A stretch of DNA of 44,633 bases, taken from Nemertoderma westbladi (Eukaryota > Xenacoelomorpha > Nemertodermatida > Nemertodermatidae). A program made the position numbers and the translations under genes. Position 1 is the first letter of the stretch, and each line of letters opens with the position of its first letter. The stretch spans positions 1 through 44,633 of the forward strand of contig JAUCBJ010002838.1 of the NCBI GenBank assembly GCA_032718475.1. The letters run 5' to 3'. Of this stretch, positions 1 to 9,925 are shown piece by piece. The notes below the pieces were generated by a model, which had not been told where the DNA came from, searched no databases, and saw only the letters and a list, made by a program, of their open reading frames with translations.

Positions 1-2981
1 TTACCGTCATTGAAATCATGATCTCCCCTATATTGTTCGGGATTTCCACCGTTCCTATTATCTCCTGCTGCTGAATTTCCTGATGGAATCATTCCCCCTT
101 GGAATTCACTAAACCTTTCCACTGGTGCCTTTTCTGGTGCTCGATATGGTCCAGTATGGCAAGCAAAACCCTCTCCTTTATCTTCATATTGCAGAAAATA
201 AGAAGGGGGTGGTCTCTGCGGAATGTCATTGCTATCCACTGGTGCATAGATCCATTCTGGCTTATCTGGATGTAACATTTCTTTAAACTTTGCCCCATCT
301 TGCGACTTATATTGATCCATTTCAATCTTCAAAGGATTTCTATTATAAAGGAGATATGGATTCGCCTCTGGTTGATTAATCCGAGCTAATGGATCATCTT
401 TCCAAATTTCCCGTTCATGGTCTTGCATCATTTTTGTATCCGTAAGAGCTGTTTGTTGTATGGATTCGGCTAATAACTCTGTTCGTTGAACTAGCACATC
501 ATCCTCATCATGTAACGCATAATTACATGCCTCTAAATAATTTTCCTCGTATCGTAAATGACCATACTTATCATTAGGTATTTGCTTAGGAATAGCTCTG
601 TCTACCATTGGTTCTTGTGTATCACCACCTGCCACTATTTGGCGAATTGACCTGAGTGGTTGTGCCTGCTGCTCATCCTTCTCTAAAGCCAAATGATCCA
701 TGTTAAATTTAGCAGGTTTATCATTTATTGTGATAGTGTTAGCTCGTGGAATTGGCTCCACATTTAATCTACTTCTTATAAAGTGATCAAACTTGTTACT
801 TAGTTCAAAATATTTTCCATCATTTACTGCTTGTATTTTTAAAAAATCATTTTGTACCCTTTGCATTTCCTTTGTAATACTACCTACTATATCTTCAACA
901 TGTTCTAAAGCATTAACTGTATGACTCTCTTGTCGATTTTTTAAAATAGGTTCTCTATTGAAAGAATTAATATCCAGATTGGGATCAAAATGGACATGCA
1001 ATCTCGGTTGTAAATGTTGGGTTGTAGTAGTGACAGGCATCAAAGGCGTTGATGCAGAAGATATGCCTACATTTAGATCTTCAAAACTGTCATTAAAGTG
1101 ATAATCATCAAAAAATGTTATCAAACTGCTATTTGAATTTTGTAAGCTACTGGCTTGTTTGTGTACACTGAGAGGCTCTGGATCTCTCATTTTATTAAAA
1201 TGTACATTTAATACATCTGAGCCCCTTTGGGATGTTGAAATTTTTGTAGCAACATTAGAACCTGCCACACATTGAACCAATCCTACATCACTGCTCAGCC
1301 TAGCTGAGGTGCTAATCCCTTGAGTAGTTAGACCTATATCTTGCAAAAAATTTGTATCTAAATTTACCATTTCAGAACAAATGGGTCCACTAATACTAAC
1401 TGCTGGTTCTAATGAATAACCTACATTAACTACCTTTGGTTCATCATCTGTATCTGCTCTGCCTACATTTCTTAATACTGTAATATTATCAAGAGGCTGT
1501 GATTCATTGAATAATTCCGGTACATTGATACTACTAATTGCATCTGACACCAGATTATCAATACTGGTATCGAAATCATCGGCTTCTTGATCCAATTCAG
1601 CTGTAGTTGTACTGATTACCTCTCCATGGGTATTTTCATAATATCTTACCCATTGTGCCTCCTCAAAGTTAAGATTATCGGCTGATATTAATCTATTGAC
1701 AGTTTCTTCATGCAATCTTCTCCTACTCTCCTCCGCACTGAGCTCAGCTTGCTTCTCTTTATTTAAACGCTCTTGTTCCGTTTCTATTTGAGTCAGAGTC
1801 CGCTCTTTCTCAATTCTTTGTTCAACTAATGTCTTCTCCAGTGCAGCTTGTTCACTTTCATATCTAATCTTCTCTAACTGTTGCCGATTTTCTTCTTCAA
1901 TTCTCTCTAAGTCCAAACGTTTCTCATTGCAAATTCGTTCCTGCTCTAAACTATTTCTGCGCTTTGTATTTTCAGCTTCACGTTTTTGGTTTTTCAGCTC
2001 CGTTTCTGATATCAAAAGCCTTTCCTGCTGTTGTAAATCAACTTTCAATAACTCTTTCTGAAAATTAATGGCACTATTGCTTGCTCTCCTACCTGCTTCT
2101 AATGCCGCTGCTTTCTTTGCTATTTCTAAGTCACTCTTAATTATCTCCCCTTGAAGTTTAGCGTTGACTTGAGCAGCTACACGTTCTTTACGGGCCTTCA
2201 CTCTTAACTCAATAATTCGCTCCATAGTACAGCTGGCCGAACTTCGTGCTGAAGACCTCGACCATTTACTACTATGAGATTTACTGCTACCTAAACTACT
2301 TGCTACTGATTCATTACATACAGAAATATCTTCTTCAAAATTAACATTCTGAACATAATTGGAGCACTTTTCTTGAAGGTCAATTCCTTCCTTTGGTACA
2401 TCAGGTTCAACTAGAAATTCTTGTGCTAAAATGGTCTCCCGCAATCCTAGCACATTCTTATTTACTACATCACCTACACTATTATTTATTCCACACTTTT
2501 TCTTTAATCTATTCCATGAATTATTAAGTGCATCCTTTTCCTTAGTTTGTGCTGTCACATACTTAGAATCATCTACTCCTGCTAAATGTACTAGTTCCTG
2601 AAAATTAATATGATATGTCTGTAAAGAATGGTCTGTTCTATTTATTATATCTCGTACTTCCTCCAATCTGGCATTATCACTAATTCTAGCCGACAACTTG
2701 TCTATAACAGATTGGATATGCGTTCGTGAAGTCGTGATAGATCGTTTGAGCTGCTTTACCCGATCCTGACTCCCCAGGTTGGCCAAACCTCGAGAGCTAG
2801 AACGAACATTTTCAGCAACTCTCCGACCATCAAGCGATCCACTATAGCAAGTTCCAGATCGTGTCATATGCTTGTCTCGGCATGTTGCACTTGCCTCTGC
2901 ACCTGCAGGTTGCGAGGTTTGTACAACATTAACTACTGTACTGGTACTGACAACATTACTTTCTAAATCTTTCTGTTCCAT
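1..2981 (-). CDS. gag-like polyprotein N-terminal part, BEL/Pao-like, runs off the window
   Basis: Seen: an open frame of 993 codons starts at an ATG at 2981-2979, with an in-frame TAA four codons upstream, and has no stop before the window edge. Its N-terminal third is basic and helical, rich in Arg, Leu and Asp. A long charged coiled coil dominated by Glu, Lys, Gln and Arg follows (about 2230-1690), then an acidic low-complexity linker. Near the edge there is a PPPSY motif (about 200-215), which fits the PPxY late-domain consensus used by retroviral Gag to recruit ESCRT through Nedd4-type ligases. Family knowledge: this order of helical head, coiled coil and linker resembles the gag start of the BEL elements elsewhere in this window. 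Inference: it is the 5' coding part of a BEL/Pao-type element whose gag core and pol lie outside the window. No zinc knuckle, protease or RT is reached, so a host coiled-coil protein is the alternative. Confidence 0.55.
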   Translation of the reverse strand, partial: MEQKDLESNVVSTSTVVNVVQTSQPAGAEASATCRDKHMTRSGTCYSGSLDGRRVAENVRSSSRGLANLGSQDRVKQLKRSITTSRTHIQSVIDKLSARISDNARLEEVRDIINRTDHSLQTYHINFQELVHLAGVDDSKYVTAQTKEKDALNNSWNRLKKKCGINNSVGDVVNKNVLGLRETILAQEFLVEPDVPKEGIDLQEKCSNYVQNVNFEEDISVCNESVASSLGSSKSHSSKWSRSSARSSASCTMERIIELRVKARKERVAAQVNAKLQGEIIKSDLEIAKKAAALEAGRRASNSAINFQKELLKVDLQQQERLLISETELKNQKREAENTKRRNSLEQERICNEKRLDLERIEEENRQQLEKIRYESEQAALEKTLVEQRIEKERTLTQIETEQERLNKEKQAELSAEESRRRLHEETVNRLISADNLNFEEAQWVRYYENTHGEVISTTTAELDQEADDFDTSIDNLVSDAISSINVPELFNESQPLDNITVLRNVGRADTDDEPKVVNVGYSLEPAVSISGPICSEMVNLDTNFLQDIGLTTQGISTSARLSSDVGLVQCVAGSNVATKISTSQRGSDVLNVHFNKMRDPEPLSVHKQASSLQNSNSSLITFFDDYHFNDSFEDLNVGISSASTPLMPVTTTTQHLQPRLHVHFDPNLDINSFNREPILKNRQESHTVNALEHVEDIVGSITKEMQRVQNDFLKIQAVNDGKYFELSNKFDHFIRSRLNVEPIPRANTITINDKPAKFNMDHLALEKDEQQAQPLRSIRQIVAGGDTQEPMVDRAIPKQIPNDKYGHLRYEENYLEACNYALHDEDDVLVQRTELLAESIQQTALTDTKMMQDHEREIWKDDPLARINQPEANPYLLYNRNPLKIEMDQYKSQDGAKFKEMLHPDKPEWIYAPVDSNDIPQRPPPSYFLQYEDKGEGFACHTGPYRAPEKAPVERFSEFQGGMIPSGNSAAGDNRNGGNPEQYRGDHDFNDG

Positions 2982-4935
2982 TTTATTTATTTATAAATTG
3001 TTATTCTTTCTTACTTCTGTACTTCTAATTATATATCACTATCAGTCTTATATCAACTTTCTATTCCTATCATTCCCTGTCTGCCTATTTCAAACAAATA
3101 TCGTGCTGTAGAGATAAGTCCTTTATATAATTCCTTTCTCCTTCATGGCTGTCTGGTAAACCTACAGTAATATATACCTACCGCTATAACGGCAATTTCT
3201 TTCCTATAATTTATTTAGGCCTATACCTATACCTGTATATAATTAATTTCTTGATAGGGGTAGGTCTACCAACTAAAGAGAAACAGGCAGACAGGTATTC
3301 GTCAACAATGTTCATGTACAAGTTTCCTTCATATATAGTATCGACGGTATATATAAAGGCCTACTAAAGTTATCATAATTATAATAAATATTCCGGTCTG
3401 TCTGTCTGTTCAAATTTTATCTGTCAGTCTTTCTGTATTTACTTAGGTAATAGACGTGTATCTGCCTATCAACAATCCAGTCAAATAAGTTTAGCAATAC
3501 CGGTATTAAATTCTGCCTATTACAGTATTACATAAGAAGAACATCTGCCATTATAATATATATCATATCATATTCATATTCATAAGACAATCAACATTAA
3601 ATAACAATATTATTCAAATTTCATAAATTACTCAAAATTAGGCCTAATTACCGGTATCCAAATACAAACAAAATTAAGCCTACACAAACTGAAAGGCAGA
3701 AAAGGTAATCATCAGTACTGAACCGGTATATAATGTACGTATATATATATATATATCATATTATAATCATTCTGCCATTATAATATTAAATTCAAAATTT
3801 CCAAATACACCCAAATATCAACCAATCAATAATTTACATAGGCTGATAGGCCTAACTGCCTAAACAGCTAAATACTGAAATATGCTGTAACCTGTAACCT
3901 ACCTACCTACCCATACTGCAGTACTGCCATATACAGATATAAGCCTACCGTTCCGTCGTTAAACAGTCTGAAAGTTATATAGCCTAGATCTGTAGACTGG
4001 TAGATGACTAGCATAAAAAGCTGTAGGCCTACGGTCAGACGGTAGGCCCCTAACTACTGAACTAATCCTCTAATATTCTGATTATAAAGGACATCGCCCG
4101 CCTCCTATCCTAACTAATTTCAAATTTGTCTGTCTGTCTGCATTTGGCTGTTTCGGTTGGTTTGGGAATTCTAAGTATAAAAGAAAAAGACGAACAATCC
4201 AACTGTCTGACGAGTGCAAGGTCCAGGATATAATCCACCTAATCTAATTATAACCGAAAAGCTAGGACCTTGACGCTATTCCGGCTAGATAAGGCTTTAG
4301 TCCACTACAGTACTGGATGATAGATTGGTAAAAGATAAATATATGATAACATAATAATATACTTGCATTTATTTTATTTACAGAGTTAGGTATGGTACCG
4401 TTACATTACATATAATAACTGAATAACTGAATAATAAATCAACTAATCTAGGGTATTGATAAATGACTAAATAATGACTGAATGAGATTAATATTATCGG
4501 GCAGTTAATAATACCGTATACTTCTGTCTGTTCTTTATAATATAGTTACCGGTCTTAGGTAATAGTACAATATTATATTACAGGGTATGCAAGCAAAATC
4601 TATATAAATCTACATCTAACTATCTAACCATCTAACATCAGAATATTAGTGGGAAAATCCGCACATGTCAGACATGGTGAGTTGAGACTGCCAGACTGCA
4701 GACAGCTTACTGCTGTTGTACTGACTAGCTATTTTACAGCTGTCAGTCAGACTGTTGACTGCATTCTGGTCACGTGGTCAGCTCACGGTCGACTCTTACT
4801 AATTAAATAATGAAAGTAATTATGTATACTGTATTTATTGCTGCGAACTGAAATGTATTATACTGTAGGTTGATTATCTTATACTTATACTATATTATAT
4901 TAAAATATTTGAGTTACGAGGAGATGGTGAACACA
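2982..4935. other. AT-rich non-coding stretch with microsatellite
   Basis: No convincing coding frame on either strand. It contains a TA dinucleotide tract near 3733-3754, short TGTC/CTGT runs near 3400 and 4127, and many ACCGGT and AGGCCT palindromes. It lies upstream of the minus-strand gag-like frame, so it may hold that element's leader and LTR. No second copy is in the window, so LTR ends cannot be set. Confidence 0.4.
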
Positions 4936-5094
4936 TGTAGTACAGTATGGTACCGGTAATGGTCTTCTGTGACAGATATATACATACATTTTGAGATATA
5001 CAATATATCCGGTTGGCGATCAGCCTGTTGATATAGGCCTACTTTTATATATTATACCGGTACTGTACTACGGTACCCGGCCCGGCATACTACA
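4936..5094 (+). repeat. 5' LTR of the Ty3/gypsy element
   Basis: Begins TGTAGTA and ends TACTACA, a perfect 7-bp terminal inverted repeat with TG/CA ends. It matches 9767-9925 at all but about one base (A versus C after ACCGGTA). A TATA-like stretch lies near 5042-5055. The length is short for the family. Confidence 0.9.
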
Positions 5095-5112
5095 TTGGCG
5101 CAGTGTGTACCT
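5095..5112 (+). promoter_or_regulatory. probable primer-binding site
   Basis: The bases right after the 5' LTR read TTGGCGCAGTG, in the position of a tRNA primer-binding site and with the expected TGG start after one base. The priming tRNA was not identified. Only 72 bp separate the LTR from the gag ATG. Confidence 0.5.
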
Positions 5113-5166
5113 ATCTACGTCTATAGGTATTGGTTTTTTTTTTCTTAATAATATTATATTAATGTT

Positions 5167-8100
5167 ATGGCGAAATATCCGGCACCGACTCCACTGGACG
5201 TGGGAGCGCAAGACATGGCAATGGAATTTGGCGACTGGCGACAGTATTTTGAATACTGGGCTGACGCTACTGAACTTCGGGCGGAGGATATTCCAGAATC
5301 TAAAAAGGTTGGGGCGCTAATGACTTGTATTGGGAAAGCACCACAGCGGATTGCTAAACAAAACTTTGAATATACAGCAGAGCGCCCGAAAACTCTGGAC
5401 AACGTATTAACAGATTTTGAAGAATATTTCGCTCCCGAACGAAGTCTGTTGGTTATGCGGTTCCGTTTTGGAAAACGTAAACAAGCTCAAGGAGAAACAA
5501 TTGCAGATTATTTTACTGCACTACGGCAGTTGGCTGGCTTATGTGATCTGGAGTCTGAAACTCCAGAAACGCGTTTAAGGGACACATTTATTGCGGGTAT
5601 TCGAGATGACGAACTTCGCAAGCAACTCCTTCAGCAACCTTCGAATGCGGCCGTGCAGCATATTAAGAAATTGGCTGGTGTTTTCGAAGCAGCAGTGGCA
5701 GGTCATGAAGAACTAGGTTCTTCAGACACAGGCGGTGTAGCTTCTACAGCTCAGGATGTTATGGCGGTACAACAAACCCATCTCCAACATCGAGTAAATT
5801 CTGACCGAGCTAATTCTAATTCATTGACAAATCAGCAGCAACAGATGGGTCGACTAATGATAAGCAACTGTCGATTCTGCTGCAGATCTCACAAAAAGGG
5901 AGCCTGCCCATCGTATGGCTCGTATTGCAGAATTTGCGGTGAACTTCATCACTACCCAGGATCGCCTTTGTGCAAGAAATCTTCCAACGACCGCTTGTTC
6001 CGTAGTGGCTTGTCCCAGCAGTTCTCTCGAGGCCGTGGCTCATCTAGTGGATTCCATGGTAGACAATCGGGTAGAAACAATGTTAACTTTAACCAAGATG
6101 TAGCTAAAATCTCTCTGGGAGATGCAGGATTGTTGGATAATGACGAGTACTCGGAATTTCAAAGTGAAATACTTCCAGAATATGAGGATGAAGATGTTTA
6201 TAGTTCCCTTTACTGTATTAGTTCAGTGAACTGTAGTCCCCTAAACGAAAACTGCATTCATTCGTGTAGTGGCACTGGAGCTGGGGTTAATGAATGGTTC
6301 GTAGAAATAAAGGTTTCTGGACCAAACTCTAGTCTTAATATTAATTTCCTGGTTGATACAGGTTCGCCATTCACTATTATCCCAAGCCATCTCGTTTCTG
6401 CTCAACTAGTACAACCATGTAAACCTAATGGAAAAATTTTATGTGCTTTCATGAGTAAGTTGCCACTTCCATTGTTGGGTTCAGCCACCCTGGAACTAGA
6501 GTATCAGGGACGGCGTGTTACACTGTCAGTGTATGTTGTAAAAGGCGCACCTCTGCCATTATTAGGGCGGGATGCTTTGGGTAGCAATGCATTAATGCTA
6601 GTTGGAAAATTATTTTCTCCCTCCCCCACTGTGATCCCATCGAGAGTAAGCTGTTCCGACCTCGTTACTGGGGTCAACGTCTCCGAGGACGCGACTACTG
6701 CCAGAAATAGAGTTTCCCTTCTTCCAGCAATGAGTGTGCCAGAGGCCCACATAACGGTTCGACCTGGCGCAACACCCACACAACAAGCCCCACGCCGCAT
6801 TCCATTCGGTTTACAAGATGAGGTGAAGGATGAAATTTCCCGTCTTATAAAAGAAGGTGTTGTTGTCCCAGTGGATAACAATGAGTCGCCAAGTGAGTGG
6901 GTTAGCCCCGTTGTGATTAGCCGCAGGAAGAATGGTAAAATTAGATTGTGTCTAGATTTAAGAGTTTTAAATAAGAATTTAGTAAGACAGAGAGTCCTCA
7001 TACCTACCCCTGAGGAACTCTTTGCTCAAATAGAAGGGAGTTGTTATTTCTCTAAGCTGGATGCTAAGAGCGGGTTTCACCAGATTAAACTAGACGAGGA
7101 GTCTAGTAAACTCACAACCTTCGTGTTACCCTTTGGGACATTCAGGTATGTTCGGCTCCCTTTTGGGATCTCGCCTGCCCCTGAACTTTATCATAAAAAA
7201 ATGTCTCAATCAGTTAGTCAATTTAAGAATGTAATTGTTCTTGAAGACGATATTCTAATTCATACAAGCACCCTTGCCGAACATGATTTTCTAGTGAAGG
7301 AAGTTACAGACTTATGCCGGAAACTTCACATTTCTCTACAACCTAGCAAATGTGAATTTCGTAAGACTGAAATAACCTACTTAGGCCACCGACTTTCTGG
7401 CACTGGTATTGAACCTGATCCAGAGAAAGTTTCAGCCATAAAGGATATGTCCACACCATCTTCTGTGGCAGATTGCCGTCGTCTTCTAGGTATGGCTACC
7501 TACTTGGGAAAATTTATTCCCAACTTCAGCGACTTGACATTACCAATTCGTGAGTTATTGAAATCCCGAAACATGTTTCATTGGTCACCTGCATGTGATT
7601 CGGCATTTACGAAACTGAAAGAACTACTTACAACTGCCCCTGTATTAAAGTACTATAATGTCAAGCACGCTTCTTTCCTCCAATGTGATGCCTCTCCCGT
7701 CGGATTAGGTGCTGCATTGTTACAGAAAGACTCTGGTGGTACAGTTCGACCTGTTGCTTATGCAAGTCGCACCCTGACTTCCGCTGAGAAAAATTATTCC
7801 CAGATAGAAAAGGAAACTTTGGCTATAGCTTTCGGGGCAACCAAATTTCGACAGTATCTTATTGGTGTTGACTTCATTGTCCTTTCGGATCATAAGCCAC
7901 TGCGATTTATTTTCCTCAAACCAATTGACCAGTGTCCAGCAAGAATTATCAGGTTTCTTATTCTCCTCCAGCCATTCTCATTTAAAGTAGAGTTCATTCC
8001 CGGGAAAAATAATCTAATTGCTGATACACTTTCGAGGGCTCCTATAAAGCCAGTAGATGAGAACAGAAGTGAGTCTGAGAACTTTGATTCTTTTGTCAAT

Positions 8101-9489
8101 ATAATACTGGATTCCCAGATGATCGATATCCTGCAAGTTGCCCATGAAACTGCTAAGTGTTCTGAACTCTCTAAAGTAGTTGATAACTTAGAACGGAACT
8201 CGTGGTCCAACATGTCTTCAACTACAGAACGTAGATTGTTTTCTGTACGCAACGAACTCTCAGTACATTATCTAGAACAGGACCCGGTAATCTTGAAAGG
8301 TCAATGTTTAGTCATTCCCAGTTCACTCCGACCTGTGATGATGAAACTTGCCCATGAAGGACACCCTGGCATTACTAAGATGACTGATATCCTTGTTAGC
8401 AGTGTTTGGTGGCCTGGAATCACCCAAGACGCACGCGTGTTTGTTGAGAATTGTCACCCTTGTAAGTTGGTAAGTGACCTCCCACCACCTCAACCGATGA
8501 CCCAATCTGGAATCTTTTATCCTTGGGAACGAGTGGCCATTGATTGCGCTCACATTGAGGGTCACTTGTGTACTACTCTGATAGATTATGGTTCTCGGTT
8601 TGTTGAGGCGATTCCGATTCCATCATCCACAACTCGGCACATCATAGGGTGTTTAAACAGTATTTTCTCTCGATTTGGCATACCAAAGTCACTGGTATCT
8701 GATAACGCACAGGAATTCCGCTCGGCAGAGTTTAAAAATTTCCTTCGTACCATCGGATGTAAATTGGTCGAAATATCTGATAAGTACGCTCAATCAAATG
8801 GTATGATTGAGCGGCCACACCGCGTAATAAAAAATATGATGCGAGCTACATCAGTAACTTCTGATACTCCATTTATATCTCGACTAGCGACTGTACTGTT
8901 TACTCTCCGTAACTCCAGGCATCGAATCACAGGAGAGATACCATCTCGAGTACTATACTTGAAGCTGTCTTCATCTCTCCAGACGCGGTTTCCTCAACTA
9001 CCCAGTGAACAGCCTGAACCAAATGAAAACTATATCAGAAACAGGGAACGTATCGTCCGCAACTACAATAAAAGTCACAGCGTTAAGCCATTGCATGATC
9101 TCAACATCAACGATCCTGTCATGATCAAGAAGAATAACAGTCCTGGATATTCATACCAGGGCCACCGGATCACTGAGATCAGAGGCGACAAAGTAGTCTG
9201 CTTGGGGCCTAGTGGGATACTGATTTCTAGAAATCGGCGGTTTATAAAACCAGTAGATTTACGAGAGGAAGACAACTATACACGACCTCCACCAGTTCTT
9301 TTACCACGAGAACCCAATTCACAAGCCTCTCATACTACTAACAATTATCATGAAGAACAACCTGGTACATCATTACCTGCAAGTGTTTCTCGTCCAGAGA
9401 TCGGTCAGGAGGAGGCTATAACATCAGATTCAAAAATTTACCCACGGCGAAACCATGCTCGACCAGATTATTATGGGTTTCCATCATAA
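5167..9489 (+). CDS. Gag-Pol polyprotein (Ty3/gypsy-type), 1440 aa
   Basis: One ATG-initiated frame encodes all replication functions. Visible domains: gag matrix/capsid region about 1-230; a Cys/His-rich nucleocapsid about 234-270 (starts NCRFCC, later CRICGELHH); aspartic protease near 394 (VDTGS); RT about 540-720, with KLDAKSGFHQIKL near 630 and the catalytic pair in VLEDDILIH near 690; RNase H with QCDASPVGLGAALL near 836; integrase zinc domain (HEGH near 1062, CHPC near 1096); and integrase catalytic D near 1124, D near 1178 (SDNAQEF) and E near 1213. All key acidic residues are present. The RT box has Leu-Glu before Asp-Asp instead of the usual Tyr/Phe-x. There is no frameshift between gag and pol, so product ratios would rest on cleavage of one precursor. 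The C-terminal tail has no chromodomain that I can see and no env ORF follows. Confidence 0.95.
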   Translation: MAKYPAPTPLDVGAQDMAMEFGDWRQYFEYWADATELRAEDIPESKKVGALMTCIGKAPQRIAKQNFEYTAERPKTLDNVLTDFEEYFAPERSLLVMRFRFGKRKQAQGETIADYFTALRQLAGLCDLESETPETRLRDTFIAGIRDDELRKQLLQQPSNAAVQHIKKLAGVFEAAVAGHEELGSSDTGGVASTAQDVMAVQQTHLQHRVNSDRANSNSLTNQQQQMGRLMISNCRFCCRSHKKGACPSYGSYCRICGELHHYPGSPLCKKSSNDRLFRSGLSQQFSRGRGSSSGFHGRQSGRNNVNFNQDVAKISLGDAGLLDNDEYSEFQSEILPEYEDEDVYSSLYCISSVNCSPLNENCIHSCSGTGAGVNEWFVEIKVSGPNSSLNINFLVDTGSPFTIIPSHLVSAQLVQPCKPNGKILCAFMSKLPLPLLGSATLELEYQGRRVTLSVYVVKGAPLPLLGRDALGSNALMLVGKLFSPSPTVIPSRVSCSDLVTGVNVSEDATTARNRVSLLPAMSVPEAHITVRPGATPTQQAPRRIPFGLQDEVKDEISRLIKEGVVVPVDNNESPSEWVSPVVISRRKNGKIRLCLDLRVLNKNLVRQRVLIPTPEELFAQIEGSCYFSKLDAKSGFHQIKLDEESSKLTTFVLPFGTFRYVRLPFGISPAPELYHKKMSQSVSQFKNVIVLEDDILIHTSTLAEHDFLVKEVTDLCRKLHISLQPSKCEFRKTEITYLGHRLSGTGIEPDPEKVSAIKDMSTPSSVADCRRLLGMATYLGKFIPNFSDLTLPIRELLKSRNMFHWSPACDSAFTKLKELLTTAPVLKYYNVKHASFLQCDASPVGLGAALLQKDSGGTVRPVAYASRTLTSAEKNYSQIEKETLAIAFGATKFRQYLIGVDFIVLSDHKPLRFIFLKPIDQCPARIIRFLILLQPFSFKVEFIPGKNNLIADTLSRAPIKPVDENRSESENFDSFVNIILDSQMIDILQVAHETAKCSELSKVVDNLERNSWSNMSSTTERRLFSVRNELSVHYLEQDPVILKGQCLVIPSSLRPVMMKLAHEGHPGITKMTDILVSSVWWPGITQDARVFVENCHPCKLVSDLPPPQPMTQSGIFYPWERVAIDCAHIEGHLCTTLIDYGSRFVEAIPIPSSTTRHIIGCLNSIFSRFGIPKSLVSDNAQEFRSAEFKNFLRTIGCKLVEISDKYAQSNGMIERPHRVIKNMMRATSVTSDTPFISRLATVLFTLRNSRHRITGEIPSRVLYLKLSSSLQTRFPQLPSEQPEPNENYIRNRERIVRNYNKSHSVKPLHDLNINDPVMIKKNNSPGYSYQGHRITEIRGDKVVCLGPSGILISRNRRFIKPVDLREEDNYTRPPPVLLPREPNSQASHTTNNYHEEQPGTSLPASVSRPEIGQEEAITSDSKIYPRRNHARPDYYGFPS

Positions 9490-9766
9490 AAAAAAAAAAA
9501 AAAAAATACTCGAAAAATACTCTTTCTTGAGGATTTGTTTAAGGAGACTTTATATAGAGACTATTGTATACGATTATCACATAAGTTTTGTTTGGAGGAC
9601 TTTATAGAGATTATTGTTGTATAAAATTTTCTCATAGTTTTTTTTAGGTGGAAGATGGGATGCATATTAGACTCAAACTTATTAGCTGTGATTATTATTA
9701 GCATTATTTGTTAAGTGGTTTGTTAGGAAGGAAGTAGTGTGGTATATATATAATGTACTACCTACC

Positions 9767-9925
9767 TGTAGTACAGTATGGTACCGGTACTGGTCTTCTG
9801 TGACAGATATATACATACATTTTGAGATATACAATATATCCGGTTGGCGATCAGCCTGTTGATATAGGCCTACTTTTATATATTATACCGGTACTGTACT
9901 ACGGTACCCGGCCCGGCATACTACA
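9767..9925 (+). repeat. 3' LTR of the Ty3/gypsy element
   Basis: Direct copy of 4936-5094. A purine-rich tract (AGGAAGGAAG near 9725-9734) would be the polypurine tract, but it ends about 30 bp before the repeat begins. It does directly precede another TGTGGTA at 9738, which may be the true LTR start. Confidence 0.88.

Larger units (their letters stand above)
4936..9925 (+). mobile_element. full-length Ty3/gypsy-type LTR retrotransposon
   Basis: Two 159-bp terminal repeats (4936-5094 and 9767-9925), differing at about one position, flank a single uninterrupted gag-pol ORF (5167-9489). Domain order is gag, protease, RT, RNase H, integrase, as in Ty3/gypsy (Metaviridae). The near-identical LTRs and intact ORF indicate a recent insertion that may still be competent. 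The bases outside the LTRs (ACACA on the left, ATTAT on the right) are not a target-site duplication. The 277 bp between the ORF and the 3' LTR are non-coding and start with an A20-like run at 9488-9506. Confidence 0.93.
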
